DNA from: Calliphora vicina
Lineage: Eukaryota; Arthropoda; Insecta; Diptera; Calliphoridae
NCBI RefSeq assembly: GCF_958450345.1
Contig: NC_088780.1
Location: 129,966,226 to 130,030,225 of the forward strand
Reading direction: 5' to 3'
Length of the DNA: 64,000 bases
This document shows positions 1 to 10,963 of the stretch, in pieces (position 1 is the stretch's first letter; the number at the start of each line of letters is the position of its first letter). A model generated the notes under the pieces. The model made no database searches and was not told the DNA's origin. It saw nothing but the letters and a program-made list of their open reading frames with translations. Position numbers and translations under genes: made by a program.

Positions 1-601
1 CAAACAACAAGAAATGAAAAAAACACAAGCGAATAACAGATTTCTGTTTTGAAAACTTCGTTAATTTTTATGAATTTTTTGTTATGTTTTGATCTCTTTT
101 ATGTATTAGAATATTTTTTTTTAATTGAAATTTTTTCCTTAATTTTCGATAAGAAATTATTTTTTTAGTTGAGTTTTTTTATTTCACTTTTGTTTTAAGT
201 AAGTTTTTAGAAGTACAAATAAAATAAGTTTGCTTAAAGTATATATCGTCGCCTTAAACGCAAACGGACGTAACTACATTTTTATTGTTTTTACAGGATA
301 CGTTATAAAATCAATAATAATAGAGTATTCTTGGCAATTGGTCAATCAATTAAAAACTCGATTTTGAATTTTTGTGTAGTTACGTTCGCTTTCATTTAAG
401 GTGACAATATGTATGTGTTTTCTATTTAACGCGATTCCAATTTCTTTTTTGTTATGTGACTGATGTATTGTTTTACGCGAAATAAAAAATTATTGGCATC
501 ACAAAAGCATTTCCTTCTAAATTAGAACATCGTTTTAAGCGAATTTGATTTACACGCTATTTTTTTGGGCCCAACAAACCGCGTAAATGGAGGCCTACCT
601 G
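1..601. mobile_element. pogo/Tigger-like non-autonomous DNA transposon, copy 1 (cut by window edge)
   Basis: Closely matches the elements at 14557-15348 and 17128-17860. It ends at 601 with the shared terminal repeat, which reads CGCGTAAATGGAGGCCTACC on this strand; the other end is outside the window. A DINE-like repeat follows at once, so no TA duplication is visible on this side. It has no coding capacity. The TIR (starting CAGGTAGGCCTCC) and the TA target sites of the other copies point to the Tc1/mariner superfamily, pogo/Tigger type (inference). Confidence 0.6.
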
Positions 602-1226
602 TCCTACCTAATCGACTTTCTGAGTCGATTAAGCGATGTCCGTCCGTCTGGTCGGCTGGCTGGCTGTCCATGTAAACCTTGTGCGCAGAGTACAGGTCGC
701 AATTTTTAAGATATTTCGATGAAATTTGGGACATAGTATTTCTTCGGCTCAAGCACCAAGCCTATTGAAACTGGCTGAAATCGGTTCATTATTTCACCTA
801 GCCCCCATACAAATGTCCTCCCGAAATTGGACTTTATCGGTCATAAATGTTTAATTTATACATGTATCCCCACAAATTCCGCTCCAAATAAGTTTTATAT
901 ACACAAAATTCATGTCACCAAATTTTGTTACGATCGGTCCATAATTAGTCATAGCTCCCATATAGACCCGCTTCCGAAAATCACTTTAACGTGCATAAAT
1001 CGCTTAAAAATGTTGGTAAACACACAAAATTCAACATAGTTAACTTTAATATAGACATAAATCACACGACCTAATTTCATGGTGATCGGTCCATAATTGG
1101 TCATAGCCTCCATATAAAGCCCACTTCCGAAAATCACTCAAAAATATAAATTAATGAAATTTTAAAAGAAAGATTTTGTTTGCTCTTTTACTTAGTGTAG
1201 GGTATTATATGGTCGGGCTTGACCAT
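602..1226. repeat. DINE-1-like repeat (family A), truncated
   Basis: Shares long near-identical blocks with the copies at 1977, 58489 and 63397: a GTCCGTCCGTCTGG segment, repeated 'tcggtccataattagtcata' modules, and a terminal GGTATTATATGGTCGGGCTT. The layout resembles Drosophila DINE-1/INE-1, a non-autonomous Helentron relative. The short reading frames inside (for example at 827-1039 and 949-1137) recur in every copy and are judged non-coding. Confidence 0.65.
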
Positions 1227-1976
1227 TCCGTTATGTTTGTTCCGTTATTCCGTTATGTTTGAAAAAAAACTCCTAATTTAACTTGTTATATCTCTAAATT
1301 TCTTCTCTTAAGTGCATCATAATTTAATTACAATAGTTGCTAATTTTTTCTACACTTATGTTGTAAATTCCCATTTTCTGCACATGACCACAAGTGTTTC
1401 ACTTTTGAAAATTGTTCATCCATAAATGAGCTTAAGTCTTCGATTACATGTGGTATGTATGGACAAGTATTTTCATGCAGTTTGTGGCAAATTTAAAACA
1501 CAAGAGACTCACTCTATCAACGATTTCGGATTACAATATATTTTGTGTATTTTAGGGCGTACTTGTGGCTTCTAAGAAGCTATACGTACTATGCTTTTGG
1601 ATTAATGTAAATTAGTTACTTTCATTATTGGGCATGAGTCCAGTACCTACCACTGATACACTTTAAACACTACACGTGTTAGAAGGACAGAACAAAAATA
1701 CCTTGATTCATATTTCAAAATGTTCATAGATGAGTTGCAAAATGTTTGCCATGCTTGTATTATGTGTGTAAGGAAAAAAAATTGTGAAACATTTGTGGAA
1801 TTAAGTAATCAAATTCACTTTTGATTATTTCAAAACCGAAAGCTACCCCTTAGTTAATTCATTCAGTAATTGACAAAATTTTTATAAATATATGGGTGCA
1901 GGGGAGAAGCTTATTATTAATAGGTAAATGTTAATGAGTATTATTAGGGATATATGTTTGAAATGTTTGTAAGGTT
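1227..1976. other. AT-rich spacer
   Basis: No gene, terminal inverted repeat or recognised repeat found. The start carries a short run of CCGTTATG-type motifs just after the preceding repeat. Confidence 0.4.
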
Positions 1977-2938
1977 TTTATACCCTTCACCGCCATAGTG
2001 GGGACGGTATTATGCGTTTGTGCAGATGTTTGTAACGCCCAAAAATATTAATCTAACACCCACCTTTATGCCCGTAATTTCAACAAATAGATATCTATTA
2101 GTGCTTAGATACTTATGGAGTAAAAAAAATTTTTTTTGAAGATATTGCAATAAAATTTGGTACATAAAATTATTTCGGCCCAAAGACGAAGACTATTGAA
2201 ACTGGCTGAAATCGGTCTATTATTTCACCTAGCCCCCATACAAATGTCCTCCCGAAATTGTGCTTTATCTGTCATAAATGTTTAATTGATAAAGATATCC
2301 ACACAAATTAATCTCCAAATAAGTTTTATATACAGGGCAATCATGTCAGCTAATTTTATGATGATCGGTCCATAATTAATCATAGTTCCCATATAAGGCA
2401 CATTTCCAAAAATAATTTTAACGAGCACAAATCTCTTAAAGATGTTTGTATACACATAAAATTCAACACCAATAACTTTCATATAGACATAAATAACTTA
2501 ATCGAATTTCATGGCTATCGGTCCATAATTAGTCATAGCTCCCATATAAGGCTTATTTCCAAAAATGTTGGTATACCCATAAAATTCAACATAAATAACT
2601 TTCGTATAGACAAAAATAACAATATTAAAAATAACCAAATTTTATGGCGATCGGTCCAAAATTAGTCATAGCATTAGGCCCATTTCCGAAAATATATTTA
2701 AGGAGCACAAATCTCTTAAAAATGTTGGTATACACATAATATTAAACACAAATAACTTTCATATAGACATAAATAACATTATCTAATTTCAATTCGATCG
2801 GTCCATAATTAGTCATAGGTCCCATCATAGCACTCTTCCGAAAATCATTCCGAAAATAAATTATTGAAATTTTAAAAGAAAAATGATTTTGCTCATTTAC
2901 ATAGTGTATGGTATTATATGGTCGGGCTTGACGGACAC
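1977..2938. repeat. DINE-1-like repeat (family A) with internal tandem expansion
   Basis: Opens with TATACCCTTCACCGCCATAG and closes with GTCGGGCTTGAC, the two ends of family A. The module with 'atcggtccataattagtcat' and 'catatagacataaataac' recurs at about 2365, 2515, 2655 and 2795 with a period of roughly 140-150 bp. This makes the copy longer than the roughly 710-bp copy at 58489. No coding capacity. Confidence 0.65.
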
Positions 2939-3793
2939 ACGACAAAATCGAAAAAATGTTAGAGGCTTTTTAAACCACTACACAATTTTGATGTATTGTG
3001 GTTCCAGTAGTACAAATATGGTCCAAATTTTAAATACTATGGATAGTTTTCTTTTATAAAACTTTTTTGAGTAAAATTTTGAATTTTTTTTAATTCAAAC
3101 ATAATTAATGATTACTCAAAAACGGTTAGTTTTACACTTAAAAACACTTTTGATCCCAAATAAAACTGTAATAAGAGCCACGTTTGCGAACTAATTTAAA
3201 TGGCACCCATCCTTTCTTCGTTATTTTGTTATTCAATATTTTTGAGTTGCGAAACCGATTTCTCCGTGGTAGTCAAAGGGTTAATAAATGTGTATCAATT
3301 TATGGTTGAAAAGTATGCAATAGCTTTTTTTTATTGCATAGATATCACAATACAACACATAAAATGCAAACTCGTAATCGTGTAGAATATCTCGAAGTAC
3401 TTGTCAAAACTAACAAAACCACATTTTGGTTTTACTAGTTCAGCTGCTGTTCGGATTTTATGGCCTCATGTATATTTTGGCTAAAACTTGATTTTTCCAC
3501 CAATTGGAATTTTGTTTCCTGTCATCGGCGCAATTGTAGCTATAAAGTAGGAGAAAAAAAGTGTAAAACAAACCAGAAAAAACTGCTTCTAAAGAATTCA
3601 TCATTCTTTAGAAAATAATAATAATATTGGAAAAAGCCTTTTCCACATTTCCCAGCTGTATTTTACATCTACTATATGCATTCACTTATGTTTTAATACA
3701 CATTTAAATTTCACTAAAATTGTTCTGCACTACTCTTTAATACATGAAACAATCATCAAATCAAACTAAGCTAAACAATTCTTCATATTCTAG
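2939..3793. other. Probable intron or 5' flank of the UGT gene
   Basis: AT-rich with no recognisable coding exon. A pyrimidine-leaning stretch ending TATTCTAG at 3793 is the likely splice acceptor for the UGT exon that follows. The missing UGT N-terminal exons do not appear here or to the left, so they should lie outside the window, unless this is a gene fragment. Confidence 0.35.
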
Positions 3794-4659
3794 TATTACA
3801 CAAATCAAGTACATGATGTACTTATCGCACACCTTGGCTCCAGTGTGCCACATCCCTTTACAATGGCACGTAATGTATCATTTATTTTACAAAATGGTCA
3901 TGCCATTGTCACAAATCCACGACCGTATTATCCGAATGTAGCCGAAATAGCATGTATACATTGTCGACCAGCCGTTAAATTGTCACATGAACTGGAAGAG
4001 TTTGTAGAAAGAGCACCAGCGGGTGTAATATTTTTCTCAATGGGTTCATCAGTGAAACCGGCAAATATGCCCGAAAAATTTCGTAAGTTGTTGGTAAAAG
4101 TATTTGCACGTCTGCCGCAATATCACATACTGTGGAAATGGGATGAGAATTCAACAGCAACAGCAACGCCACCAACAACAACATTGTCAATGAGAAATGC
4201 TACAGCGACAACAAAAACAACAACATCAACACATTTTATGACAGATATACCAAAGAACATATATTTGAGTGGCTGGTTGCCACAACAGGACATATTAGGC
4301 CAACGGAAGTTGAAAGCTTTCATTACACATGGCGGTTTGTTGAGCATGTACGAGGCCATTTATCATGGAGTACCAATGGTAATGTTGCCAATATTTTGTG
4401 ATCACGATGTAAATGCAGCCAAAGCTGAACAAGATGGTTATGCGATACGTTTATCGCTTGAAATCATAACCGCAGATAAACTATATCATGCCATATTAGC
4501 AATTATAAACAATGATAAATATAAAAGAGAAATTAACGCAAAAAGACAATTACTGTTGGATCATATGAACACACCACTGGATACGGCCGTATTTTGGACG
4601 GAATATGTGTTGAGGCATCAAGATATAACGCACTTGCAATCACCAGTACGATATATGAG
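3794..4659 (+). CDS. UDP-glycosyltransferase (UGT), penultimate coding exon
   Basis: Membrane-bound ER enzyme that transfers sugar from a UDP-sugar to lipophilic substrates; insect UGTs serve detoxification, pigment and odorant clearance (family knowledge). Seen here: RNVSFILQNGHAIV and PRPYYPNVAEIACIHC before the donor domain; GVIFFSMGSS; WLPQQDIL; then the UGT signature FITHGGLLSMYEAIYHGVPM followed by LPIFCDHDVNAAKAEQ; then LDTAVFWTEYVLRH. The frame is open from the TAG acceptor at 3791-3793, which preserves the homologous start YYTNQVHDVL; an alternative acceptor at 3843 would be less complete. The donor is AG|GTAAGG at 4659/4660, and the exon ends in phase 2. Oddities: a Thr/Ala-rich insert of about 30 residues between WKWDE and the DIPKNIYL segment, and DH where the family usually has DQ. 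The subfamily was not assigned. Confidence 0.88.
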
Positions 4660-4763
4660 GTAAGGGTATACAATTTCTATTGTAAATATAAACATTACAT
4701 TATTTTCACCAACACCCCAAAGTATGCAATGGTTTTATTTACATTTGTGGTTTTTTCTTTCAG

Positions 4764-4917
4764 TTTTTTCATATACTATTCTCTGGATGTCATTGTGTGC
4801 TTTGTAATATTTGTAGCCAGCATATTCACAATTTTGAAAAAAATCGTTAATTATGCTTCTGCTACTAATCGGAAAATTCCTCGAAATCCACAAGTGAAAT
4901 TCTTAAAGCAATATTAA
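4764..4917 (+). CDS. UDP-glycosyltransferase, last coding exon (membrane anchor and tail)
   Basis: Follows a 104-nt intron (GTAAGG at 4660 to a TTTCTTTCAG acceptor at 4763). Joining phase 2 to the first base restores the frame: AG+T, then SFFIYYSLDVIVCFVIF. The Y(H/Y)SLDVI motif just before the C-terminal transmembrane helix is a UGT hallmark. The helix runs through FVIFVASIFTIL, then a basic cytosolic tail KKIVNYASATNRKIPR, stop at 4915-4917. UGTs are type I membrane proteins with the short tail facing the cytosol. Without this splice the upstream frame would stop at once (TAA at 4661), so the intron is well supported. Confidence 0.87.
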
Positions 4918-5079
4918 TTTGTGTGTCAGAGTTAAGTAGTTATTATAGTCTATAATGTTATTTGTTGTTAATTTTATAATTGCCATCTTTATATTATAAG
5001 AATGATGCGTACAATTTATAGAAAATTATACTCATACTTTTACACATAACATGTATAAATTTTGTGTTTTTAGTTCAAT

Positions 5080-5085
5080 AATAAA
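5080..5085 (+). terminator. Candidate polyadenylation signal of the UGT gene
   Basis: AATAAA about 160 nt after the UGT stop codon, in an AT-rich 3' flank. It is the first strong match after the gene, but such hexamers are common by chance in this AT-rich sequence. Confidence 0.4.
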
Positions 5086-5280
5086 AAATGCATTCAGTTG
5101 ATAAGGTGATAAGATTTATGACAAATTGTGTGTATTTAATGTCTTAATATGTATTACTGTTTACTACATTGAAATATTTTATGATGCTGCAGTGCAAGTG
5201 ACTGCATGATGATAAATTCATCAGTCGAAAGTAGTCGAAGGTATAAATGAAATAAGTCAATAATAAAGAGGTAAAGATAA

Positions 5281-5535
5281 TTGGGGGATTCAAACGGTTT
5301 CCTATTAGGTCGTATTGTCATAATGTCCTAAAATATTTTTTTAGTTCAAACTAATTTTTGTTGGGTTTCAAACAAAAAAGTTATAAACTAATAAGAGCTT
5401 TTGGACTATGTTTATTGGTTTGTCATAAAATAACACTTTTTTGTTTGTATCACAACAAGAATTTGTTTAAACTAAAAAAATATTTTAGGACATTATGACA
5501 ATACGACCTAATAGGAGACCGTTTGAATCCCCCAA
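5281..5535. mobile_element. 255-bp MITE with long terminal inverted repeats
   Basis: The left end TTGGGGGATTCAAACGG and the right end CCGTTTGAATCCCCCAA are inverted, and the match continues inward (CCTATTAGGTCGTATTGTCA and its complement; CTAAAATATTTTTTTAGTT and AACTAAAAAAATATTTTAG). Arms are about 65 bp. No coding capacity. A degraded partial copy is at 48120-48268. The target-site duplication was not resolved. Confidence 0.75.
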
Positions 5536-6378
5536 ATATCTTTATCGTAGTAGTATTTTCACCACTCAAAGATGCGTATTAAAATGCTGAATACTACAAA
5601 AAATCAATAAAACATTTTTAATTCGGTCTTCTGTTCCCTACCAGAGATTGAAGATTGACATCCATTGATGTCCATACAATTTGCAAAAAAATATCTAAAC
5701 ATTTTTCGAAATAAGTCTCACAAATTTCGTAAAGATTAATAAATTGTTATCGCAATAATTTTGCTCCATAAAAGGAAATTTTGCACATCAATGCAAAAAA
5801 TAATAATTTTTGATTATTTAGTTTTCCAAATTTAGGCATTTTTTTCGTGACTAGGCGTATTAAAATATAGCAAAAAATCTTTTTATGGATTAGTTTGGAG
5901 TTTATTAGAAATAAAAGGATATTTTTAGAAACAATAAGTAAGAGTGCTATATTTGGCTGTGCCGAATCGGTGAAAATATGTTTAAAAAATCGAGGTTTTT
6001 ATATCTCAGCTTATATCTGAACCATTTGTGGGACAATTTCCACTTCAAACGAATCAGTTGCGTTCGGTATAGAGAATTACCTTAGCACCATGGGTATTTG
6101 GCCGGGTTTCACATACGATCTCTTACTAATGGATTTATTTTTCATCGCAAGTAATGATACGGTGCAAAAATTTATAGCGTTCAAGCATCTTTTCGGAAAT
6201 GCAAAATTGTATTTCAAGATATCTCGGCTTCAATTCGTATGGTACCCAATTTCCCTGCTTTTGTACGAGTCCTATTGCACACAAACGTGAGGAACTCCCA
6301 ATGATTTTTCAAGCTCTTATTGAGTTTTACAACAATCTTCATGGAGGAATGCCTCCAATTCGTACACCTTTGAATTAC
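5536..6378. other. AT-rich spacer with a DINE-like (family B) end
   Basis: From about 5937 to 6090 there is a fragment matching the terminus of repeat family B (AGTGCTATATTTGGCTGTGC, inverted relative to the copies at 8007 and 9912). The rest shows no gene. Short open frames at 6090-6290 and 6199-6381 resemble nothing known. Confidence 0.4.
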
Positions 6379-7315
6379 TAGGGTATTGCCCATATGTTCG
6401 ATTAATTAACCGTTAATCGGTTAACCGATTAATTTTGGACGGTTAACTGTTCGAATAATTTAAAATTGCCGATTTTCAAATAACAAATAAACCTATTAAT
6501 TTGTTTCGATTAACCGATTAACGGAAATTCCTTTTTTTTGCACTTTAACATATTTTTTTGTATTTATTTTTCCAATTCAATTCAATTACAAATTTCAAAT
6601 TAAAATTACAGTGCACTCCCGATAATATGAACTAATTAAACCCAGGCCAGTTCACTTTTGCAAGATTGTTCATATTTGCGAATGGCATCTAATTTTCATC
6701 AACAGCTAGGGATGTCCAAAAATTTTTAAGCAGTTGAATTAGTTTAGATTTGGATTTCAACTCTGTGTAGATAGATAAAATACCTTAAACAAACAAAAAT
6801 AAACTGTTCATATTTTAAAAAGCTTTAAGTTCATATTTTAGAGTACCCTATGAAAGTAAAAAGTGTTCATATTTTGGGGTATTCATATTATCGCGAGTGC
6901 ACTGTATATATTTTTTCGAACATCAAAAAAAATGTTTAGTGAGAATAACAACTTAATTTACATGTATTTAAAACTTTGTTTGCATTTACATGTACAGAAC
7001 TTAACGAAACTAAACGAAGCTATCAAAAGTATTCAATATCTAAAACAATCCAAAAATGACACCAATGATAGCTTAGAAAAAACTAAAAAAACTGAGATAT
7101 TGAATATTCTTCATCATGCATTCGATTTCTCCAATATCTACAATCAGCGAGAGATTTTTTTCCAAGTCAAGTTTTATAAAATCTAAAGAAAAAAATCGTT
7201 TAAAAGGAAAAAAGTTAAATTATATTCTTTTTATAAAAGATTATTTCAGAAGAACTCACTAAAATCCTAAAAAAAATCAAATGTGTATACGAAAAGGATC
7301 TCAAATACCATATTT

Positions 7316-7424
7316 GCTTTATTATACCCTTCACCTTCGTGAGAAGTGTATATATAAGTTTGTCATTCCGTTTGTAATTTCTACATTTTTAATTTCCGAC
7401 CCTATATATATATTATATATATCG
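7316..7424. repeat. DINE-1-like repeat (family B), outer copy, head
   Basis: TATACCCTTCACCTTCGTGA, then 'tttgtcattccgtttgtaat' and 'tttccgaccctatatata', closely parallel to the opening of Drosophila DINE-1. It is interrupted by the inverted-repeat element 7425-9360 and continues at 9361. Confidence 0.55.
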
Positions 7425-7674
7425 CTGGCTTAACATGCAAAGAATCTAAGTCCATATTTTAAAATTTTACAGTAGAGACAAAAAACTTTCAAACATTTTT
7501 TTGCGTAAATATTTTTCTTTGTTTTCGATGTGCGTAAAAGCTAAATCATAACATAAGAATTTGCCGAGATAAAAGGTTTTTTGGACTTAGAACTTTTTCT
7601 ATTGCTTAGTTTGCATTTTTTCTATGGACTTAGGTATTTTTCTTAGAACTTGTCTTTCAATTCTTATTTACTAG

Positions 7675-8007
7675 TTTTTATATCTGGATTACTAAGTCAT
7701 TAATATAGACAATATGGGTATCTAATGATAGAAATTTCAAAGTCCATTGCAACGATTTATATAAGGCTATAGTAAGTTGGACCTACAATGGGTCAAAATC
7801 AGGAAAAATATATTTTTACCCGAATTTTTTTATTCATCAAACATTTTTTTGCCAAAAATTATTTTTTTTTTATTTTTAAAAATTTTTACTAAAATTTTAA
7901 AGACTTTCAAAAAATTTTCAAAAATTTAAAAAAAATTTGGAAAAAACTTTTTTAAGAAGGATATATAAGATTCGGCACAGCCAAATATAGCTCTCCTACT
8001 TGTTTTT
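7675..8007. repeat. DINE-1-like repeat (family B), internal tail fragment
   Basis: Matches 9580-9912: 'atatctggattactaagtca', 'cctacaatgggtcaaa', ending 'attcggcacagccaaatata'. This second tail lies within the inverted-repeat element 7425-9360. A further AT-rich, related piece runs to about 8190. Confidence 0.5.
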
Positions 8008-8194
8008 CACTAATAATTAAAAAAAAAATTTAAAAAACTTAAAAAAAAAAATTTGGTAATTTTTTTTTTAAATTTTATAAAACAATTTTGAAATTTTTTT
8101 TTTTAAATTTTGTATACCTAAAAAATTTTAAAATTTGTATTTAAAAGTACAACTTGGTGAAGGATATCTTATATATCGGCACAGCCGAATATAC

Positions 8195-8694
8195 ACAGCT
8201 ATAACACGTTTGTGTAGATGTTTGTAACGCCCAAAAATATTAGTCTAATACCCACCTTAAATTATACAGATAGACTCAGAATCACTTTATGAGTAGATTA
8301 ATTTTGAAGACATTTCGATAAAATCTAGTATATACACTTTTTTTATACCCAAGGACGAAGCCTATTGAAACTAGCTGAAATCGGTCTATTATTTCCCCTA
8401 GGTCCTATACAAATGTCCTTCCGAAATACTTTATACTATGGAAATCATGTCATGCCGATCGGTCTATAATTAGTCATAGCTCCCATATAGGGCCCGCTTC
8501 CAAAAATCACTTTAACGAGCATAAATCTCTTAAAAATGTTGGTATACATATAAAATTCAACGCAAATAACTTTGATGGCGATCGGTCCATAATTAGACAT
8601 AGCTCCCAAATAAGACCCTCTTCAGAAAATTACTTTTTTAAATTTTAAAAGAAAAAAATGGTTGGGCATGACCGACCATTTTTTCATACTTGTT
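8195..8694. repeat. DINE-1-like repeat (family A), shortened copy
   Basis: Contains 'gatgtttgtaacgcccaaaa', 'gaagcctattgaaactagct', two 'atcggtc(c/t)ataattag' modules and a TGACCGACCATT-type end. Shorter than the copy at 58489 and without the poly-GTCC segment. Confidence 0.55.
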
Positions 8695-8808
8695 TAAATG
8701 GTTAAACTGTACTTTTAATAGGGACTTAGAGCTTTTACTTGTTATAAATTGGACTAAGCGCATTTGCTCATCACTACAAAACAACAACAAAAAGCGAAAT
8801 AACTCCAA

Positions 8809-9275
8809 TTGTTCAATTCACAACTGACGTTGTACAGTCGTATGAGTTATAAGTCGTCTGAATCTACAATAGTAGTATAATTTCTATATAAATATTTTGT
8901 ACAACGCATACAACATTTTTACATATGTTTTTCGAATGTTGTATGAAAATTTAAGTGTTACCAAAAGTTCACATTTATACATAAACAAAAAATTTTGTTA
9001 ATTTTACTGTAAAATAACAACCAGAATTTATGAAAAACGATTATTTGTTTTAAATATTTGTCAATTGTTTGCATTTTTACACAATTTAGACATTAGTTTG
9101 CTATTGTTCGCTGCACTATTAGTTTTGCATATTAACAGACTATGGAATATTTTGTTTTGATCTGTTTCTTTTTGCATTTTCAAGGCTTGACATACGACTT
9201 TGCTAAATCTGTGTTCACAACCACAATAGTTGTATCATACAACGTACAACATACAACTCGTTGTGAATTGGACAA
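8809..9275. mobile_element. MITE with CCAATTCACAAC-type inverted ends, copy 1
   Basis: Left TTGTTCAATTCACAACTGA and right CGTTGTGAATTGGACAA. It matches the element at 44005-44524 in inverted order, including the inner CATACAACATTTTTACATAT and GAATGTTGTATGAAAATTTA segments. No coding capacity. Confidence 0.7.
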
Positions 9276-9360
9276 ATGTATTTTTACTTATTGTACATTA
9301 CTACATTAAAATTCCAATTTCTAAAAAAAGTGGACTTAGAGCCTTTGCATGTTAAGCCAG

Positions 9361-9912
9361 TGATATTCTGGATCCTTCTAGATAGCGGAGTCGATTAAGT
9401 CATATCCGTCTGTCTGTCTGTCTGTTGAAATCAGTTTTCTGAAGACCTCAGATATCTTCAGGATCCAAATGTTCAATAATTCTGTCAGACATGCTTTCGA
9501 GAAGTTTACCATTTAAAATAAGCAAAATCGGTCCACAAATGGCTGAGATATGAGGAAAAAACCTCGATTTTTTACATATTTTTGACCTATATCTGGATTA
9601 CTAAGTCATTAATATAGACAATATAGATATCTAATGATAGATATTTTATCCTTTGCAATGTAAAACCATAGTAAGTTGAACCTACAATGGGTCAAATCGG
9701 AAGTTTTTTTCGCTAAATATTAAAAAAATTTAAAAAAAAAATTTAAAATTTAAAAAAACAATTCGAAAATTTTTTTTTCCAAAAAATGAAAAAAACTGCA
9801 AAAAAATAAATGTTGTTTACCTAAAAATATTTATCATTTTTGTTTTGAAGTATAATTTGGTGAAGGGTATATAAGATTCGGCACAGACAAATATAGCTCT
9901 CTTACTTGTTTT
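9361..9912. repeat. DINE-1-like repeat (family B), outer copy, tail
   Basis: Continues the head at 7316-7424: 'ggagtcgattaagtcatatc' followed by four GTCT units, then 'atatctggattactaagtca', ending 'attcggcacagacaaatata' and CTCTTACTTG. The GTCGATTAAG-CC-GTCTGTCTGTC layout mirrors Drosophila DINE-1. Confidence 0.55.
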
Positions 9913-10071
9913 TTGGTTGAATTGTTAGGTTTTGTTTGTTTTTTTATTGTTTAAAATTAAAATAGATATTATTCGGTTAATCGAATAATTTTAAATTAAC
10001 CGAATAAATCTAAATTAATTATTTGCTCGGTTAACCGATTAAACCAGGAACCCGGTTAATTGAATACCCTA

Positions 10072-10963
10072 GCAATTACATATCATTGTACGTGATATTT
10101 GTACACTAATAGAGTGGAATAAATTTTGCAAAATATGAGTATCTGAAAAATAATTTGGTCGTTATGTTCCATTCAGAGGGTACTATATTTGAAATATCGA
10201 GCGAAATAAGGGTATATCGTACGTGACATAGAACGGAAGTCATTTTGAAATACATGTAGAAATATGCAAAAATTTTCGAATCGTGAGAGGCGTTATGTTT
10301 TCTTTTAATTTCTTATACTAAACGAAATATTTTTCATTTACAATCCGTTATATTTAAATAAAAACAATCTTTGGATGATTTTATAATAAATAAAATTTAT
10401 TATCGTACGTGACATACCGTACGTGACAGATTTTTCTCTTATAATAAAACAATATATCATAGAGAATTATACATAGAGACGAGACGATCCGATTTGTCAA
10501 ACAAAAATACAACAAATAATATTTCTGATACAACAACAAAATACATTGTTTAGCATGTATTTTGTTGTTACAAGAGATAGGTTTTTGACAACAGACTTAG
10601 GTTTTTGACAATTCCGTCTCGTCTCTATGTTACCCTATGCAATATATATTCTGTAAATATATGTATACAAAAACTAAAAAAATTTATGGAAAGTATACAT
10701 TCGGTTTCAATAAACAATTTTATAATAGCAAATAAACAATCATAGTCAAATTCATTTCATACTATATGCTACTTCGGAACTTAGTTTTAGCCGCAATTTT
10801 AGCCTATTATTTTACTATTATTATGCCAATAAAATGTAATAAGCTCTAAATACTTACACATAGTAATATTTTAGTATTTTCTCCTATTCAAATCGTCTTG
10901 AAATAAAATTTTCAAGTGTTTTTTGGTTTTCGGTCGTGGTAGTCATTTTCGTGGAATTGCCCA
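10072..10963. mobile_element. GTACGTGA-rich element, copy 1
   Basis: Matches 22556-24710 (TCATTGTACGTGATATTTGT; 'ctgaaaaataatttggtc'; 'gaatcgtgagaggcgttat'; 'tcgtacgtgacataccgta') and ends GTGGAATTGCCCA at 10963. Its left end abuts the hAT-like element, so the first TIR bases are missing. It contains the 182-bp hAT MITE at 10458-10639. No coding capacity. Confidence 0.65.
10458..10639. mobile_element. 182-bp hAT-type MITE, copy 1
   Basis: Begins CATAGAGAATTATACATAG and ends CTATGTTACCCTATG. It is flanked by the perfect 8-bp direct repeat CAATATAT (10450-10457 and 10640-10647). An 8-bp duplication is typical of hAT transposons. Copy 2 (28772) has the same length; copy 3 (31758) is inverted. 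Inside is a GAGACGAGACG palindromic sub-terminus. Confidence 0.85.

Larger units (their letters stand above)
7425..9360. mobile_element. Element with inverted termini inserted in the family-B repeat
   Basis: Left CTGGCTTAACATGCAAAG and right CTTTGCATGTTAAGCCAG are perfect inverted repeats, extended by a similar TCTAAGTCCA on each side. The flanks join into one DINE-like sequence (CCGACCCTATATATAT with ATTCTGGATCCTTCTAG), showing an insertion. It carries a family-B tail (7675-8007), a family-A repeat (8195-8694) and a MITE (8809-9275). No transposase reading frame. Confidence 0.55.
6379..10071. mobile_element. hAT-like element swollen by nested insertions
   Basis: The left end TAGGGTATTG follows TGAATTAC, and the right end GAATACCCTA is followed by GCAATTAC. 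These are inverted terminal repeats with an imperfect 8-bp flanking repeat (6 of 8). Sub-terminal sequence rich in CGGTTAACCGATTAA motifs matches the elements at 39684 and 40875. The 3.7-kb length is explained by at least four nested repeats (7316-9912). No transposase recognised. Confidence 0.5.

Noticed and set aside
949..1137. Repeated small protein-like frame starting MIFGSG (also at 58598 and 63506)
   Set aside because: The same frame recurs only within DINE-like repeats, with varying length and orientation; it is repeat sequence that happens to be open.
4594..4763. Open frame running from the UGT exon through the following 104 nt
   Set aside because: A strong GTAAGG donor and TTTCTTTCAG acceptor bracket this stretch, and only splicing yields the SFFIYYSLDVIV motif in the right frame.
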